A stretch of 64,000 nucleotides of DNA from Prevotella sp. oral taxon 299 str. F0039 (GTDB lineage: Bacteria; Bacteroidota; Bacteroidia; Bacteroidales; Bacteroidaceae): NCBI RefSeq assembly GCF_000163055.2, contig NC_022111.1, positions 682,001 to 746,000 of the forward strand. The letters are read 5' to 3'. The translations under genes were made by a program, and so were the position numbers. This document shows, piece by piece, positions 1 to 8,156 of this stretch; positions within the stretch are counted from its first letter, which is position 1; every line of letters starts with the position of its first letter. The notes beneath the pieces were generated by a model. It made no database searches and was not told the DNA's origin. It saw nothing but the letters and a program-made list of their open reading frames with translations.

Positions 1-68
1 TTTTAAACTTCAAACCATCTGCATCTATTAAGGAAGAATTGAAGAAAGGAGGTTTAGCAGATGTCTAA
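1..68 (+). CDS. HU/IHF-family DNA-binding protein, C-terminal end only
   Basis: The frame that is open from the window edge to the TAA at 66-68 reads LNFKPSASIKEELKKGGLAD-V. This matches the last strand and helix of HU/IHF proteins, where an F-K-P/A-x-x-x-L-K-E pattern is usual. Only about 21 codons are inside the window, so the start and the DNA-binding arm cannot be seen. Its stop overlaps the ATG of the next gene by 8 bases, which suggests translational coupling of two HU-related genes. Assignment rests on this short tail and on the neighbour. Confidence 0.6.
   Translation, partial: LNFKPSASIKEELKKGGLADV
45..53 (+). promoter_or_regulatory. Strong Shine-Dalgarno sequence before the HU/LysM gene
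   Basis: AAAGGAGGT ends 7 bases before the ATG at 61 and lies inside the coding tail of the upstream HU gene. Bacteroidetes seldom use strong Shine-Dalgarno pairing, so a near-perfect one is unusual here. It fixes the start at 61 and suggests independent initiation or reinitiation on the overlapping gene. Confidence 0.6.
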
Positions 69-1437
69 AAACTTGTTTCTTATTGAAATGCTTACTTCTA
101 AAATGGGTTTAGAAGTGGCAGAAGCAGAGACCTTTATCTCCGTCATGTTTAAGGTCGTAAATGAAGGCTTGAGAGAAGATAAGCTGGTAAAGATAAAAGG
201 ATTAGGCACTTTTAAGCTAACAAAGGTGAGTGCAAGAGAAAGTGTTGATGTGAATACAGGTGAGCGTATTGTTCTTGAAGGACGAGATAAAATCTCGTTT
301 ACTCCTGATAATTATATGCGAGACTTGGTAAATAGTCCATTTGCTCAATTCGAAACGGTTGTCCTTAATGATGGAGTTGACTTTTCTGCTATTGATGAAA
401 AATATGTGTTAAATGAATTAGAAGATAATTCTTCACTCCTTTTGTTTAATGAAGATTCACTCGACCCGAGTGCTGATGAATCTAAAAATATTCTGTCTTC
501 TATTGAAGAAGTAAAAGAAACATTGGCTCAATTTAATGAGATAGAAGAAGAAAAGACTGTAGATGATCCTATTTTAAGAACAGAGATAGAGACAAACAAA
601 TTATTAGTTGTGGAGCAAGAAGAAAGTAAGGAAGATGTTAAAGGGCAGGTGTCTGCACCCTTTTCTTTTCAACTTTCTCCGCAGCAGTTATCTGATTTGA
701 ATGCAATAGAAAGCAATTCTGGTAGCGAAGAAAAAGCAGAAGTTTCTGAAAATTCTTATGTTACAATTGAAAAAGACTCTCTTCCGTTTGAAGAAAAATC
801 ACAGCTCATTGTAAAAACAGAAGAAAAAGAAGAGAAGGGAACCAGCGAAGAAGACTCTGAAGAAGTGGAAGATATAGAAGAATCAACTTCTCGAAGTTAT
901 GTAAAGCCTTTGTTATTTTCCTTTCTACTCATTTTATGTTTAGCTGTTGGACTTGGTGTTGGATATTATTCTTTTCAGCATCAATCTAAAGAAATAGCAG
1001 TAACTCCATTGTCACAAACTACCAATAAGGTAGCTGTTCCTGCAAAGAAAACTATCAATCCTACTGAAGTTGTAGATAGCTCGCAAAAGAAACAGGCTGC
1101 AGCAATGGTAGATTCTATCACTAAAAAGAATACTCAAGCAGTGGTTGTTAAGACTGAAAAGCCTAAACTTAAAGAAGAAAAACCAGCTTTCAACTCAAAA
1201 CAATATAACAGAGACCCTCGTGTTCGCACTGGTGCCTATATAATAATAGGTGTAGAAAAAGAGATAGAAGTAAAGTCTGGACAGACCTTATATTCGTTAA
1301 GTCAAAGATATTTGGGTCCAGATATGGAATGTTATGTTGAAGCCATTAATGGTAAAAAGAACTTTGAAGCAGGAGAAAAGATAAAAATTCCTATTTTAAA
1401 ACTAAAGAAAAAGAAACATATAAAAAAGAAAGAATAG
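61..1437 (+). CDS. Membrane-spanning HU-domain protein with LysM domain
   Basis: The 458-residue protein has three parts. Residues 1 to about 95 resemble an HU/IHF domain: two N-terminal helices, then the K-G-L-G-T-F-K-L strand, an arm-like stretch with V-N-T-G-E, and a closing F-T-P strand. Residues about 100-275 form a long Glu/Ser-rich linker. A hydrophobic helix spans about 284-303. The far side holds a Lys-rich linker and a LysM-like repeat at about 401-450 (V-K-S-G-Q-T-L-Y-S-L-S, then a late I-N and K-I-P-I). The expected topology puts the DNA-binding half in the cytoplasm and the LysM half in the periplasm. LysM domains bind peptidoglycan, so a nucleoid-to-wall link is possible; that role is inference. 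Confidence 0.75.
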   Translation: MSKNLFLIEMLTSKMGLEVAEAETFISVMFKVVNEGLREDKLVKIKGLGTFKLTKVSARESVDVNTGERIVLEGRDKISFTPDNYMRDLVNSPFAQFETVVLNDGVDFSAIDEKYVLNELEDNSSLLLFNEDSLDPSADESKNILSSIEEVKETLAQFNEIEEEKTVDDPILRTEIETNKLLVVEQEESKEDVKGQVSAPFSFQLSPQQLSDLNAIESNSGSEEKAEVSENSYVTIEKDSLPFEEKSQLIVKTEEKEEKGTSEEDSEEVEDIEESTSRSYVKPLLFSFLLILCLAVGLGVGYYSFQHQSKEIAVTPLSQTTNKVAVPAKKTINPTEVVDSSQKKQAAAMVDSITKKNTQAVVVKTEKPKLKEEKPAFNSKQYNRDPRVRTGAYIIIGVEKEIEVKSGQTLYSLSQRYLGPDMECYVEAINGKKNFEAGEKIKIPILKLKKKKHIKKKE

Positions 1438-1511
1438 GATGGAATTTATCATTATACTATAGATATAAGAAATATCTTGTTATATAAGCTAATATTCTCA
1501 TTGTAATCTTT

Positions 1512-1530
1512 ACAAGAAGAATTCTTGTTT
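1512..1530 (+). terminator. Short hairpin after the HU/LysM gene
   Basis: ACAAGAA and TTCTTGT form a 7-bp stem around a GAA loop and are followed by a few T residues. It lies 75 bases after the stop. This is a weak candidate terminator. Confidence 0.35.
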
Positions 1531-1710
1531 AGGATTAATATGCTATTTAAATTTTACCGGACAGCAAATAATCAATATATGTTCTGTTTATGGTAAGGAT
1601 CGTATCCTTAGGATAGTACTCTTGGAGGATGTAAAACACATGTTTGTGCAACTGTTTTGCAATAGAAAAATAAAAGCCAAGTATTTAAAAAGAAAAAAGA
1701 TAAAAAAATA

Positions 1711-1741
1711 TTTGGTAGTTGAGAAAAATATTGTAATTTTG
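1711..1741 (+). promoter_or_regulatory. Bacteroidetes-type promoter for the tRNA cluster
   Basis: TTTG at 1711-1714, 19 bases, then TAATTTTG at 1734-1741, which fits the Bacteroidetes primary sigma factor consensus. Transcription would start about 30 bases before the first tRNA-Gly. The 342-base gap from 1438 to 1778 otherwise shows no gene. Confidence 0.6.
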
Positions 1742-1778
1742 CATTTGCATTTGGAGAGATGCCTTTTAGAAGTAAAAA

Positions 1779-1851
1779 GCGGAAATAGCTCAGTTGGTAG
1801 AGCACAACCTTGCCAAGGTTGGGGTCGCGAGTTCGAGTCTCGTTTTCCGCT
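1779..1851 (+). tRNA. tRNA-Gly (anticodon GCC), copy 1
   Basis: The 73-base cloverleaf has acceptor arm GCGGAAA/TTTCCGC, D arm GCTC/GAGC, anticodon stem CAACC/GGTTG with loop TTGCCAA, T arm with TTCGAGT, and discriminator T. The anticodon GCC reads glycine codons. No CCA end is encoded. It is identical to the copy at 2089. Confidence 0.97.
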
Positions 1852-1983
1852 CTTTATTATATAAGAGTTATTTTTTTTGATGTGAAATTTAGAATTTTAT
1901 AGAAAATACTTTTAACCTTTTATAGTATCAAGTGAAGGTATTTATTATAGATAGATTTTTTTGGATACATCAATGAATAAAAT

Positions 1984-2067
1984 GGAGAGGTGGCGGAATT
2001 GGTAGACGCGCTACTTTGAGGGGGTAGTGAAAATTGTTTCGTGGGAGTTCGAGTCTCCTCCTCTTCA
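1984..2067 (+). tRNA. tRNA-Leu (anticodon GAG)
   Basis: The 84-base class II tRNA has acceptor arm GGAGAGG/CCTCTTC with one G-U pair, the leucine-type D-loop TGGCGGAATTGGTAGACG, anticodon stem CTACT/GGTAG with loop TTGAGGG (GAG), a long variable arm, and T arm GGGAG/CTCCT around TTCGAGT. Discriminator is A and no CCA is encoded. It lies between two identical tRNA-Gly genes. Confidence 0.95.
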
Positions 2068-2088
2068 CTTATTATTTTATTATTATTT

Positions 2089-2161
2089 GCGGAAATAGCT
2101 CAGTTGGTAGAGCACAACCTTGCCAAGGTTGGGGTCGCGAGTTCGAGTCTCGTTTTCCGCT
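2089..2161 (+). tRNA. tRNA-Gly (anticodon GCC), copy 2
   Basis: This is a base-for-base copy of the tRNA-Gly at 1779, again with no encoded CCA. The shared downstream bases CTCTTTATT suggest a local duplication rather than independent origin. It is probably cotranscribed with the other two tRNAs. Confidence 0.97.
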
Positions 2162-2199
2162 CTTTATTTCTTAGTTTATTTTAGAGAAACATACATTCA

Positions 2200-2754
2200 A
2201 TGAATTTATATTTGCGTTATTTCGATAATGAAACATTGGCGTACAATATCGAAGAAGCACTAGATTTTCTTTATTCAATACCAGAAATTGGTATGAACCA
2301 AGATATTGAAGCAGACATTCGTGAGTATGCTACAAACGATGTTTTTTACCCTAAACGTTATAAAGTCCGTCAGCGAGTCTATTTTATTGTTATAAAAACT
2401 ACAGCGGCAACAATGATGGATTTTAAACAAAAAAAAGCTTTACACCCAATTCCTATGCCTGCTCCTGTTCAGGAACAGCGTGAAATGATGAATTCCGCAA
2501 CAAGTAGAATAAATGAAATACGCGAAGGATGGTATGAAGGAGTATTAGATTTTAAACGTGTTGTTATGGTTCCTACAACAGGAAAGTTCGAATATAGAGA
2601 TACACATTTTGTTGTTCAATGTAAAGCAATCTCTGGTTTAGATTGTTACAATCGTATTGTTGAGCATTTAAGAACAAGAGTTGATGGGCGTTCACAATTT
2701 CCATCAGCTAAAGGAAAGAATTTTACTTTTTCCTACTTAGGTATGTGGAAATAA
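2200..2754 (+). CDS. Conserved Bacteroidetes protein of unknown function
   Basis: The 184-residue protein has no signal peptide or membrane helix. It begins MNLYLRYFDNETLAYN and carries a run of aromatic and charged residues. I recognise the type as a conserved hypothetical seen near ssb in Prevotella and relatives, but I know of no function. It starts 38 bases after the tRNA-Gly and ends 37 bases before ssb. The context could suggest a DNA-related role, but nothing in the sequence shows one. Confidence 0.7.
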   Translation: MNLYLRYFDNETLAYNIEEALDFLYSIPEIGMNQDIEADIREYATNDVFYPKRYKVRQRVYFIVIKTTAATMMDFKQKKALHPIPMPAPVQEQREMMNSATSRINEIREGWYEGVLDFKRVVMVPTTGKFEYRDTHFVVQCKAISGLDCYNRIVEHLRTRVDGRSQFPSAKGKNFTFSYLGMWK

Positions 2755-2791
2755 CTAATACTTTAATTCTTCATTTCAAAAATTATTACTT

Positions 2792-3211
2792 ATGAATAAG
2801 ATTATGTTAATAGGTAATGTAGGAAAGGAACCGGATGTACGCTATTTTGATGTTGATCAAGCTATTGCACAATTGTCTTTAGCAACGACAGAAAGAGGAT
2901 ATACATTGCCTAATGGAATAAAAGTTCCAGATAGAACCGATTGGCATAATGTAATATTTACCAAAGGTTTAGCTAAAATTGTTGAACGATTTGTTCATAA
3001 AGGTGATAGAATATATGTTGAAGGAAAAATTCGTTATCGTTCTTATGATGATCAACGAGGAGTTAGAAGAACTGTTCCTGAAATATATGTTGATAATATG
3101 GAGCTTTTAACTTCACGTCCACACTCGTCCGAAAGCGAGCTGAATGTGCCTCAAAAAACTGAAGAAACAAATACAATAACAGATACTTCTGATGCCAATA
3201 TGCCCTTTTAG
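2792..3211 (+). CDS. ssb: Single-stranded DNA-binding protein
   Basis: The 139-residue protein has an OB-fold opening typical of SSB (MNKIMLIGNVGKEPDVRY), the conserved W-H-N-V-I-F strand, and Y-V-E-G-K-I-R-Y-R-S-Y. It binds single-stranded DNA in replication, repair and recombination. After the OB fold (about 1-105) comes a short polar tail ending in D-A-N-M-P-F, the usual acidic-aromatic tip that recruits partner proteins. The tip coding sequence is also the 5' arm of a hairpin. It lies in a plus-strand series with the upstream unknown protein and the GldE-like gene. Confidence 0.93.
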   Translation: MNKIMLIGNVGKEPDVRYFDVDQAIAQLSLATTERGYTLPNGIKVPDRTDWHNVIFTKGLAKIVERFVHKGDRIYVEGKIRYRSYDDQRGVRRTVPEIYVDNMELLTSRPHSSESELNVPQKTEETNTITDTSDANMPF

Positions 3212-3226
3212 TGTGTATATTGGCAT
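3192..3226 (+). terminator. Hairpin spanning the ssb stop codon
   Basis: ATGCCAATAT (3192-3201) and ATATTGGCAT (3217-3226) make a perfect 10-bp stem; the 15-base loop holds the ssb TAG stop. The 5' arm encodes the SSB tail. There is no clear T run after it, so it may be an attenuator or an RNA-stabilising hairpin rather than a full terminator. Confidence 0.45.
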
Positions 3227-3255
3227 TTAACTATTAATATTAAAGATACTAAAAC

Positions 3256-4584
3256 GTGGATTTTCTTTCGATAGAACAAGCATTATCAGATATTTCTTTT
3301 AATCCAATTTCTTTAGGAGTTGTCATTGCAATTCTTATCACTATTGTTTTACTTGGCTTGTCGGCATTTGCCAGTGCTTCTGAAATTGCCTATTTCAGCT
3401 TGTCTCCTTCTGACCTTTCTGAATTGTCAGAAGAACGCACAGAGCAAGATAAAGCTATCAATATGCTTCGAGATGATAGTGAAAGAACCCTAGCAACCAT
3501 TCTGATAACCAATAACTTTGTAAATGTAACCATCATTATGTTATGTAATTATATATTCACTTCGTTGGTTTATTTTGGTGAAAAAGCTTATTGGTTACAA
3601 TTCTTAATTGTTACAGTTTTATTGACCTTCTTACTTTTATTATTTGGAGAAATTATTCCAAAGGTATATAGTAGAGAGAATCCTTTAGCTTTTTGTCGTC
3701 GTTCGGTGAATGGCATATTATTCTTTAGACGTCTTTTTTGGGTATTTGAAACAATTCTTTTGCGTAGTGGTTTCTTAGCTTCTAAAGTGATTAAGAACGA
3801 CCAACAAATGCTTAGTGTAGATGAGCTTGAACACGCTTTGGAGCTAACAGACAAGAATGATATAAAAGAAGAGCAGAAAATGCTACAAGGAATTGTGCGT
3901 TTTGGAGATGAAACAGTGCGAGAAGTGATGACCAGTCGTCAAGATATTGTTGCTTTAAATATCAATAGTTCTTTCTCAGATGTGTTGAAAAGCATTGTAG
4001 AGAACAATTATAGTAGAATTCCAGTTTATCAAAATAACGATGATAACATAAAGGGAGTTCTTTATATTAAAGACCTTCTTCCGCATCTTACTAAGCCTAC
4101 AAGCTTTAAATGGCAGACCTTAATGCGCCCTCCTCACTTCGTTCCTGAAACGAAACGACTCGATGATATGATGAAAGATTTTAAAGAGAATAAGGTTCAT
4201 ATCGCCATTGTTGTTGATGAGTTTGGTGGAACAAGTGGTCTTATTACACTAGAAGATATACTTGAAGAAATTGTAGGAGAAATCAATGACGAATACGATG
4301 AAGAAGATACAAGTTATAGCAAGCTTAACTATAATACTTATGTATTTGATGGAAAGACACTTTTAAGTGATGTTACTAGAATTTTAGAGGTAGACGATGA
4401 TTACTTTTCTGAAATTGAAGGAGATGCTGATAGCTTAGCAGGCTTATTGTTAGAGATAAAAGGTGACTTCCCAACTATGCACGAACGCATTGAATATCGT
4501 AACTTTATGTTTGAGATATTAAAGGTTGATGGACGCAGAATTAGTAAGGTGAAGATCACTATTTCTACAAATAATGATGCGTAA
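3256..4584 (+). CDS. gldE: GldE-like CorC/HlyC-family membrane protein with CBS domains
   Basis: The 442-residue protein starts with GTG. It has an N-terminal DUF21/CNNM membrane domain with about three helices (residues about 15-170), a CBS pair starting near 224 (M-T-S-R-Q-D-I-V and a matching D-E-F-G-G-T-S-G-L-I-T-L-E-D-I-L-E-E-I-V-G-E-I segment), and a C-terminal CorC/HlyC transporter-associated domain (about 350-435). GldE is the Bacteroidetes member of this family; in gliding species it supports GldD, while elsewhere CorC-type proteins act in Mg or Co efflux. Gliding cannot be inferred here. It lies 44 bases after ssb and 21 before the phosphopantetheinyl transferase. Confidence 0.85.
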   Translation: MDFLSIEQALSDISFNPISLGVVIAILITIVLLGLSAFASASEIAYFSLSPSDLSELSEERTEQDKAINMLRDDSERTLATILITNNFVNVTIIMLCNYIFTSLVYFGEKAYWLQFLIVTVLLTFLLLLFGEIIPKVYSRENPLAFCRRSVNGILFFRRLFWVFETILLRSGFLASKVIKNDQQMLSVDELEHALELTDKNDIKEEQKMLQGIVRFGDETVREVMTSRQDIVALNINSSFSDVLKSIVENNYSRIPVYQNNDDNIKGVLYIKDLLPHLTKPTSFKWQTLMRPPHFVPETKRLDDMMKDFKENKVHIAIVVDEFGGTSGLITLEDILEEIVGEINDEYDEEDTSYSKLNYNTYVFDGKTLLSDVTRILEVDDDYFSEIEGDADSLAGLLLEIKGDFPTMHERIEYRNFMFEILKVDGRRISKVKITISTNNDA

Positions 4585-4605
4585 TTACGTTATTCTTAAT
4601 CTGTT

Positions 4606-5199
4606 ATGCCATTATTATCTGTAGAAAAGATCAATCCTCATACCACTCTCTTGTTATGGAAAATTACAGAGACAGAGGAACAATTGAAAGGTCAGTTGCC
4701 TGAAAATGTTCTTAAGACAATTGTATATAAGAATTATAAAAGCAGTAGTCGACGCATTGAGGTAATGGCTACTTATGCCTTATTGCTCTCATTTCTTAAA
4801 ATACCTTCTGTCGTAGTCCATCATAAAAGTAATGGCCAACCCTTGTTAGATGGTTTTTATATTAGTATAAGTCACACAAATGGTTATGCATGTGTATTGT
4901 TGAGTACTCAGAATATGGTTGCTATAGATATAGAATATCATAGTGATAGAATCGCAAGAATTCGCTCTAAGTTTCTAAGAAATGATGAACCCTTTAACTC
5001 CATAGATCAACTTCTTGTGATTTGGAGTGCAAAGGAAACTCTTTATAAGTATTTTTCTGCTGATGATTTGATGTTTAATGAGATGAAGGTTGAGAGTATA
5101 TCAAAGTCTTCTTTAAGTATGATTAATCTTAAAACAAATGAGAAAAGAAAGGTATTTTATTCCTTAACATCTGATTATGTGCTAACTTATATCATATAA
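4606..5199 (+). CDS. 4'-phosphopantetheinyl transferase superfamily protein (Sfp type)
   Basis: The 197-residue protein moves phosphopantetheine from CoA to a carrier-protein serine. The family motifs are present: I-S-I-S-H-T-N-G-Y near residue 86, A-I-D-I-E (D108, E110) and W-S-A-K-E-T-L-Y-K (K143, E144), giving the three Mg-binding acidic residues. It is probably cotranscribed with the GldE-like gene. Whether it modifies the fatty-acid carrier protein or another partner is not visible. The overall length is near that of short Sfp-type enzymes. Confidence 0.87.
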   Translation: MPLLSVEKINPHTTLLLWKITETEEQLKGQLPENVLKTIVYKNYKSSSRRIEVMATYALLLSFLKIPSVVVHHKSNGQPLLDGFYISISHTNGYACVLLSTQNMVAIDIEYHSDRIARIRSKFLRNDEPFNSIDQLLVIWSAKETLYKYFSADDLMFNEMKVESISKSSLSMINLKTNEKRKVFYSLTSDYVLTYII

Positions 5200-5216
5200 T
5201 TTTTTTTAGTAACACT

Positions 5217-5240
5217 ACTTCCTGTACAAGTACAGGAAGT
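5217..5240. repeat. Inverted repeat downstream of the phosphopantetheinyl transferase
   Basis: ACTTCCTGTAC and GTACAGGAAGT form a perfect 11-bp inverted repeat separated by AA. No strong T run follows on either strand. It could be an RNA hairpin at the transcript end or a protein-binding palindrome. Confidence 0.4.
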
Positions 5241-5295
5241 GTATATATACCACAATTTGTATTGAAAAACCAATCGAAAATATAAGAGAACATCG

Positions 5296-5417
5296 ATGCT
5301 GTCAAAGAAGTCTGAACTTTTCCTTTTAGCAAGTGTTTTGTGATGGAAGAAACAAAAACAACATGCATAAGGAAAATTCATCAATGGAAATTCTGGAAGG
5401 CAACAAAGAAAAATGAA
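5296..5417 (+). repeat. Degenerate interspersed repeat, copy A
   Basis: This stretch aligns with 24139-24258. The first 39 bases agree at 36 positions, and a second block around GAAACAAAAACAA and AGGAAAATTCATCAAT is also nearly the same. No gene, transposase or clean terminal repeats are visible. Both copies lie in gene-free gaps. It may be the remains of a mobile or duplicated element. The rest of the 313-base gap 5200-5511 shows no gene. Confidence 0.6.
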
Positions 5418-5511
5418 GAAGACTTATATGACAAAAGTGTGCTTAAAATCCTTGTAACTATCTAATGAACATTGACTTTATTCTATTTAACGTAAATCCA
5501 TCGGCCTCATG

Positions 5512-6978
5512 TTATTTAATAATATGCATATGAGCCACAGAAAAAAGAACTAGGTATCCAAGAATCATTGTGATAAAACCCATTACTCCTCCAATCTTCA
5601 TCATTTGCTTTTGATCTACTAGACCCGTAGAATGGGCAATAGCATTTGGAGGAGTACTAATAGGCAAGCACATCGCTGCAGAAGCAGAAATTGCGATACC
5701 AATTAATATTGTAATGCCACCACCTATAGCGTCAAGATTACTTCCCATCCCTTTGCATACAACAGCTAAAATAGGCACAAGAAGAGCAGCTGTGGCTGTA
5801 TTTGAAATAAAATTAGAAAGTATATAGCAAGCAAATCCTGAGATTACAAGAATTACCAAGGGATGCCACTTGTCGAAAGTAATATTCTTAATAACAATCT
5901 CTGCTAATCCCGATTCATTCAATGCAAGGCCTAAAGTAAATCCGCCCGCAACCATCCAGATAACACCCCAATTAATATATTGTAGGTCTTTTGCTGTTAC
6001 TACACCTGTAATTGCAAATACAGTAATAGGCAACATTGCTACAGTATTAGCTCCAATTCCTGTTATCTTATCTAAAAGCCACAATAAGATGGTACAAATA
6101 AAAGTCACAGCCACAACAGCTGATCTCCAATTACGCTGCACCTTTCCATCTATTTGTAAATGAATTACTTTTTGCTTAAAAGGAAAAAAGGTTTTAAGAA
6201 AATACCAACCAATAAGTAACAGCACGATGGTTAAAGGCATCATAAATAGTAACCAGTCTCCAAAACCAATTCCTGCGTTAAGACCATTCACGTCATTTAG
6301 ATATTTTAAGGCAATTGCATTTGGTGGTGTTCCGATTGGAGTACCCATTCCACCGATGTTAGCTGCAACAGGAATACCTAGAGTTAAGGCTATACGTCCT
6401 TTTCCCTCAGGTGGGAGAGCTTTAAAAACAGGAGTTAAGAAGGTAAGCGTCATAATGGCAGTTGCTGTGTTGGACAGAAACATTGAGAATACTCCTGTGA
6501 TCAGAATAAATCCTAATAGCACATTTTCTGATTTTTTTCCAAATGGTTTTAATAAGGTTCTTGCCAGCAAAACATCAAGACCAGCCTTGCTTGCAGCGAT
6601 TGCAAGAATGAAGCCCCCTAAGAAAAGAATAATGATTGGATCAGCAAATGTAGCCATAATATCTTCGTGATTGATGAGTTCTTGCTTATCAAAGCCATCT
6701 CTCATGAAATTAAATGCATTGTCGGAAATTGTAAAAAGCATAATACCAATTACCGAAACAGAGGTTGCCCACGATGGAATTGCTTCAGTAATCCATAGTA
6801 TTGTTGCAAAAGCAAATATGGCAATAACACGTCGTTGAATAACCGTTAGGCCGTCGATGCCATAATAATCTAGTGGAAGATTCCATAAAATTAAAGTAAT
6901 GAGAACTGCAACTGCAAAGAGAATGCATTTCTTTAAGTTGAAACTTTCCGATAAAACGTTTTGTTCTTGGTTTGACAT
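5512..6978 (-). CDS. DASS/SLC13-family sodium:anion symporter
   Basis: The 488-residue integral membrane protein has 10 or more hydrophobic helices. It carries the two S-N-T motifs of the divalent anion:sodium symporter family (residues 169-171 and 392-394), each near a T-P-P-N-A-I-A motif (G-T-P-P-N and S-T-P-P-N), which form the substrate and sodium sites. Members carry di- or tricarboxylates or sulfate; the substrate cannot be told from the sequence. It is alone on its strand, with gene-free gaps on both sides. Confidence 0.9.
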   Translation of the reverse strand: MSNQEQNVLSESFNLKKCILFAVAVLITLILWNLPLDYYGIDGLTVIQRRVIAIFAFATILWITEAIPSWATSVSVIGIMLFTISDNAFNFMRDGFDKQELINHEDIMATFADPIIILFLGGFILAIAASKAGLDVLLARTLLKPFGKKSENVLLGFILITGVFSMFLSNTATAIMTLTFLTPVFKALPPEGKGRIALTLGIPVAANIGGMGTPIGTPPNAIALKYLNDVNGLNAGIGFGDWLLFMMPLTIVLLLIGWYFLKTFFPFKQKVIHLQIDGKVQRNWRSAVVAVTFICTILLWLLDKITGIGANTVAMLPITVFAITGVVTAKDLQYINWGVIWMVAGGFTLGLALNESGLAEIVIKNITFDKWHPLVILVISGFACYILSNFISNTATAALLVPILAVVCKGMGSNLDAIGGGITILIGIAISASAAMCLPISTPPNAIAHSTGLVDQKQMMKIGGVMGFITMILGYLVLFSVAHMHIIK

Positions 6979-7296
6979 ACTTATAGAATTTAAAAGGTTT
7001 GTTTCTTAATTAGAGTTTAGGATGATTATTAATTTATTGCTATAACTCATATTTTATTCTACAATAACTGATAAACAGCTATGCAAAATTTATTGAATAA
7101 TTTTTTATATCTAGATATACACAAAGATAATAGATAATATTATAAAATCCAAAGGAATAAAAAAAAGAATTATATTTTGCATTCTAGTTATTTCTTAAAG
7201 AATACCATACCCACTCCATTTTTTTGCTGATTGTTTTAATAAATTTAAATAATAAAGTAACCAGAAATCTATTTGTTTACTTTTTTTAGATTATTA

Positions 7297-7328
7297 TTTG
7301 GTTTTTAAATTACATTTTTGTATTTTTG
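7297..7328 (+). promoter_or_regulatory. Promoter of the GldB-like lipoprotein gene
   Basis: TTTG at 7297-7300, 20 bases, TATTTTTG at 7321-7328. The predicted start point lies about 25 bases before the GTG at 7359 and supports that start. The remainder of the 380-base gap 6979-7358 is A/T-rich with nothing else recognised. Confidence 0.6.
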
Positions 7329-7358
7329 TATCCCTATTAATTCCTTTATCAATTCATC

Positions 7359-8156
7359 GTGAGACACTTTCTCTATTTACTATTATGTTTCATCTTTTTA
7401 TCTTCTTGCAACCTAAAACTAGGTAACAAAGAACAAAAAGACAAACATTTGTTGGTTGAAGCGAAACGCTATGATCAACTAGAGAGTCGTTATCTCACAA
7501 CTGGAGATTTCTCTGCATTACAGAATATGCAAACAGAATATCCACAAGAGACTCGTGCTTTAATTGAAGATGTATTGAAATTAGGCGATATTGACGAAAT
7601 TGGAATAAATAGTAGACTGCTAAAATTCTATCAAGATACACTTCTTCAACGTGTGATTGCAGATATTGAAGAACAATATAATGATTTTTCTGACATCAAT
7701 AAAGAATTATCTTTTGCTTTTAAAAGAATGCAAAAACTACTCCCGAGCACAACTATCCCAAAAGTTTATACACAAATTGGAGCCTTTGATCAAAGCATTA
7801 TTGTAAACAGAAACACCATTGGGATTTCATTAGATAAATACCTTGGTAGCGAATATCCTTTATATAAGAAATTTTATACTGCAGCACAAAGAGAAACAAT
7901 GAATAGAAGTTATATTGTAGCAGATTGCCTACACTTCTATCTAATGAGTCTTTTCCCATGCTTAAAAGAGCAAAGTGACAATCTAATTGAAACTGGATTG
8001 CATGCAGCAGCAGTGATGTGGGTGACCAATACCATATTGAATAAAGAAATGTTTACTACCAAAAAAGTTCAATTGATTGGTAGTTTTATGGCGAAACACC
8101 CTGAAATGACAATAAAAGAGTTATTACAATGTAAGCATTATAGAACGCTATTATAA
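7359..8156 (+). CDS. GldB-like lipoprotein
   Basis: The 265-residue protein starts with GTG. It has a lipoprotein signal ending in L-S-S-C with the lipid-attachment Cys at residue 17. The middle resembles GldB: I-P-K-V-Y-T-Q-I-G-A-F then I-G-I-S-L-D-K-Y-L-G-S-E-Y-P-L-Y, and a late C-L-H-F-Y. GldB is a membrane lipoprotein needed for gliding in Flavobacterium; homologues also occur in non-gliding Bacteroidetes, where the role is unknown. It has its own promoter and converges on the TIGR01212 gene. Confidence 0.72.
   Translation: MRHFLYLLLCFIFLSSCNLKLGNKEQKDKHLLVEAKRYDQLESRYLTTGDFSALQNMQTEYPQETRALIEDVLKLGDIDEIGINSRLLKFYQDTLLQRVIADIEEQYNDFSDINKELSFAFKRMQKLLPSTTIPKVYTQIGAFDQSIIVNRNTIGISLDKYLGSEYPLYKKFYTAAQRETMNRSYIVADCLHFYLMSLFPCLKEQSDNLIETGLHAAAVMWVTNTILNKEMFTTKKVQLIGSFMAKHPEMTIKELLQCKHYRTLL

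Noticed and set aside
1622..1864. Open frame of 80 codons
   Set aside because: It runs through the tRNA promoter and the whole tRNA-Gly gene.
5217..5240. Full terminator after the phosphopantetheinyl transferase
   Set aside because: The stem is perfect but there is no T run on either strand, so it is listed only as an inverted repeat.
6227..6670. 147-codon plus-strand open frame
   Set aside because: It is antisense to the DASS transporter and its composition mirrors the membrane protein.
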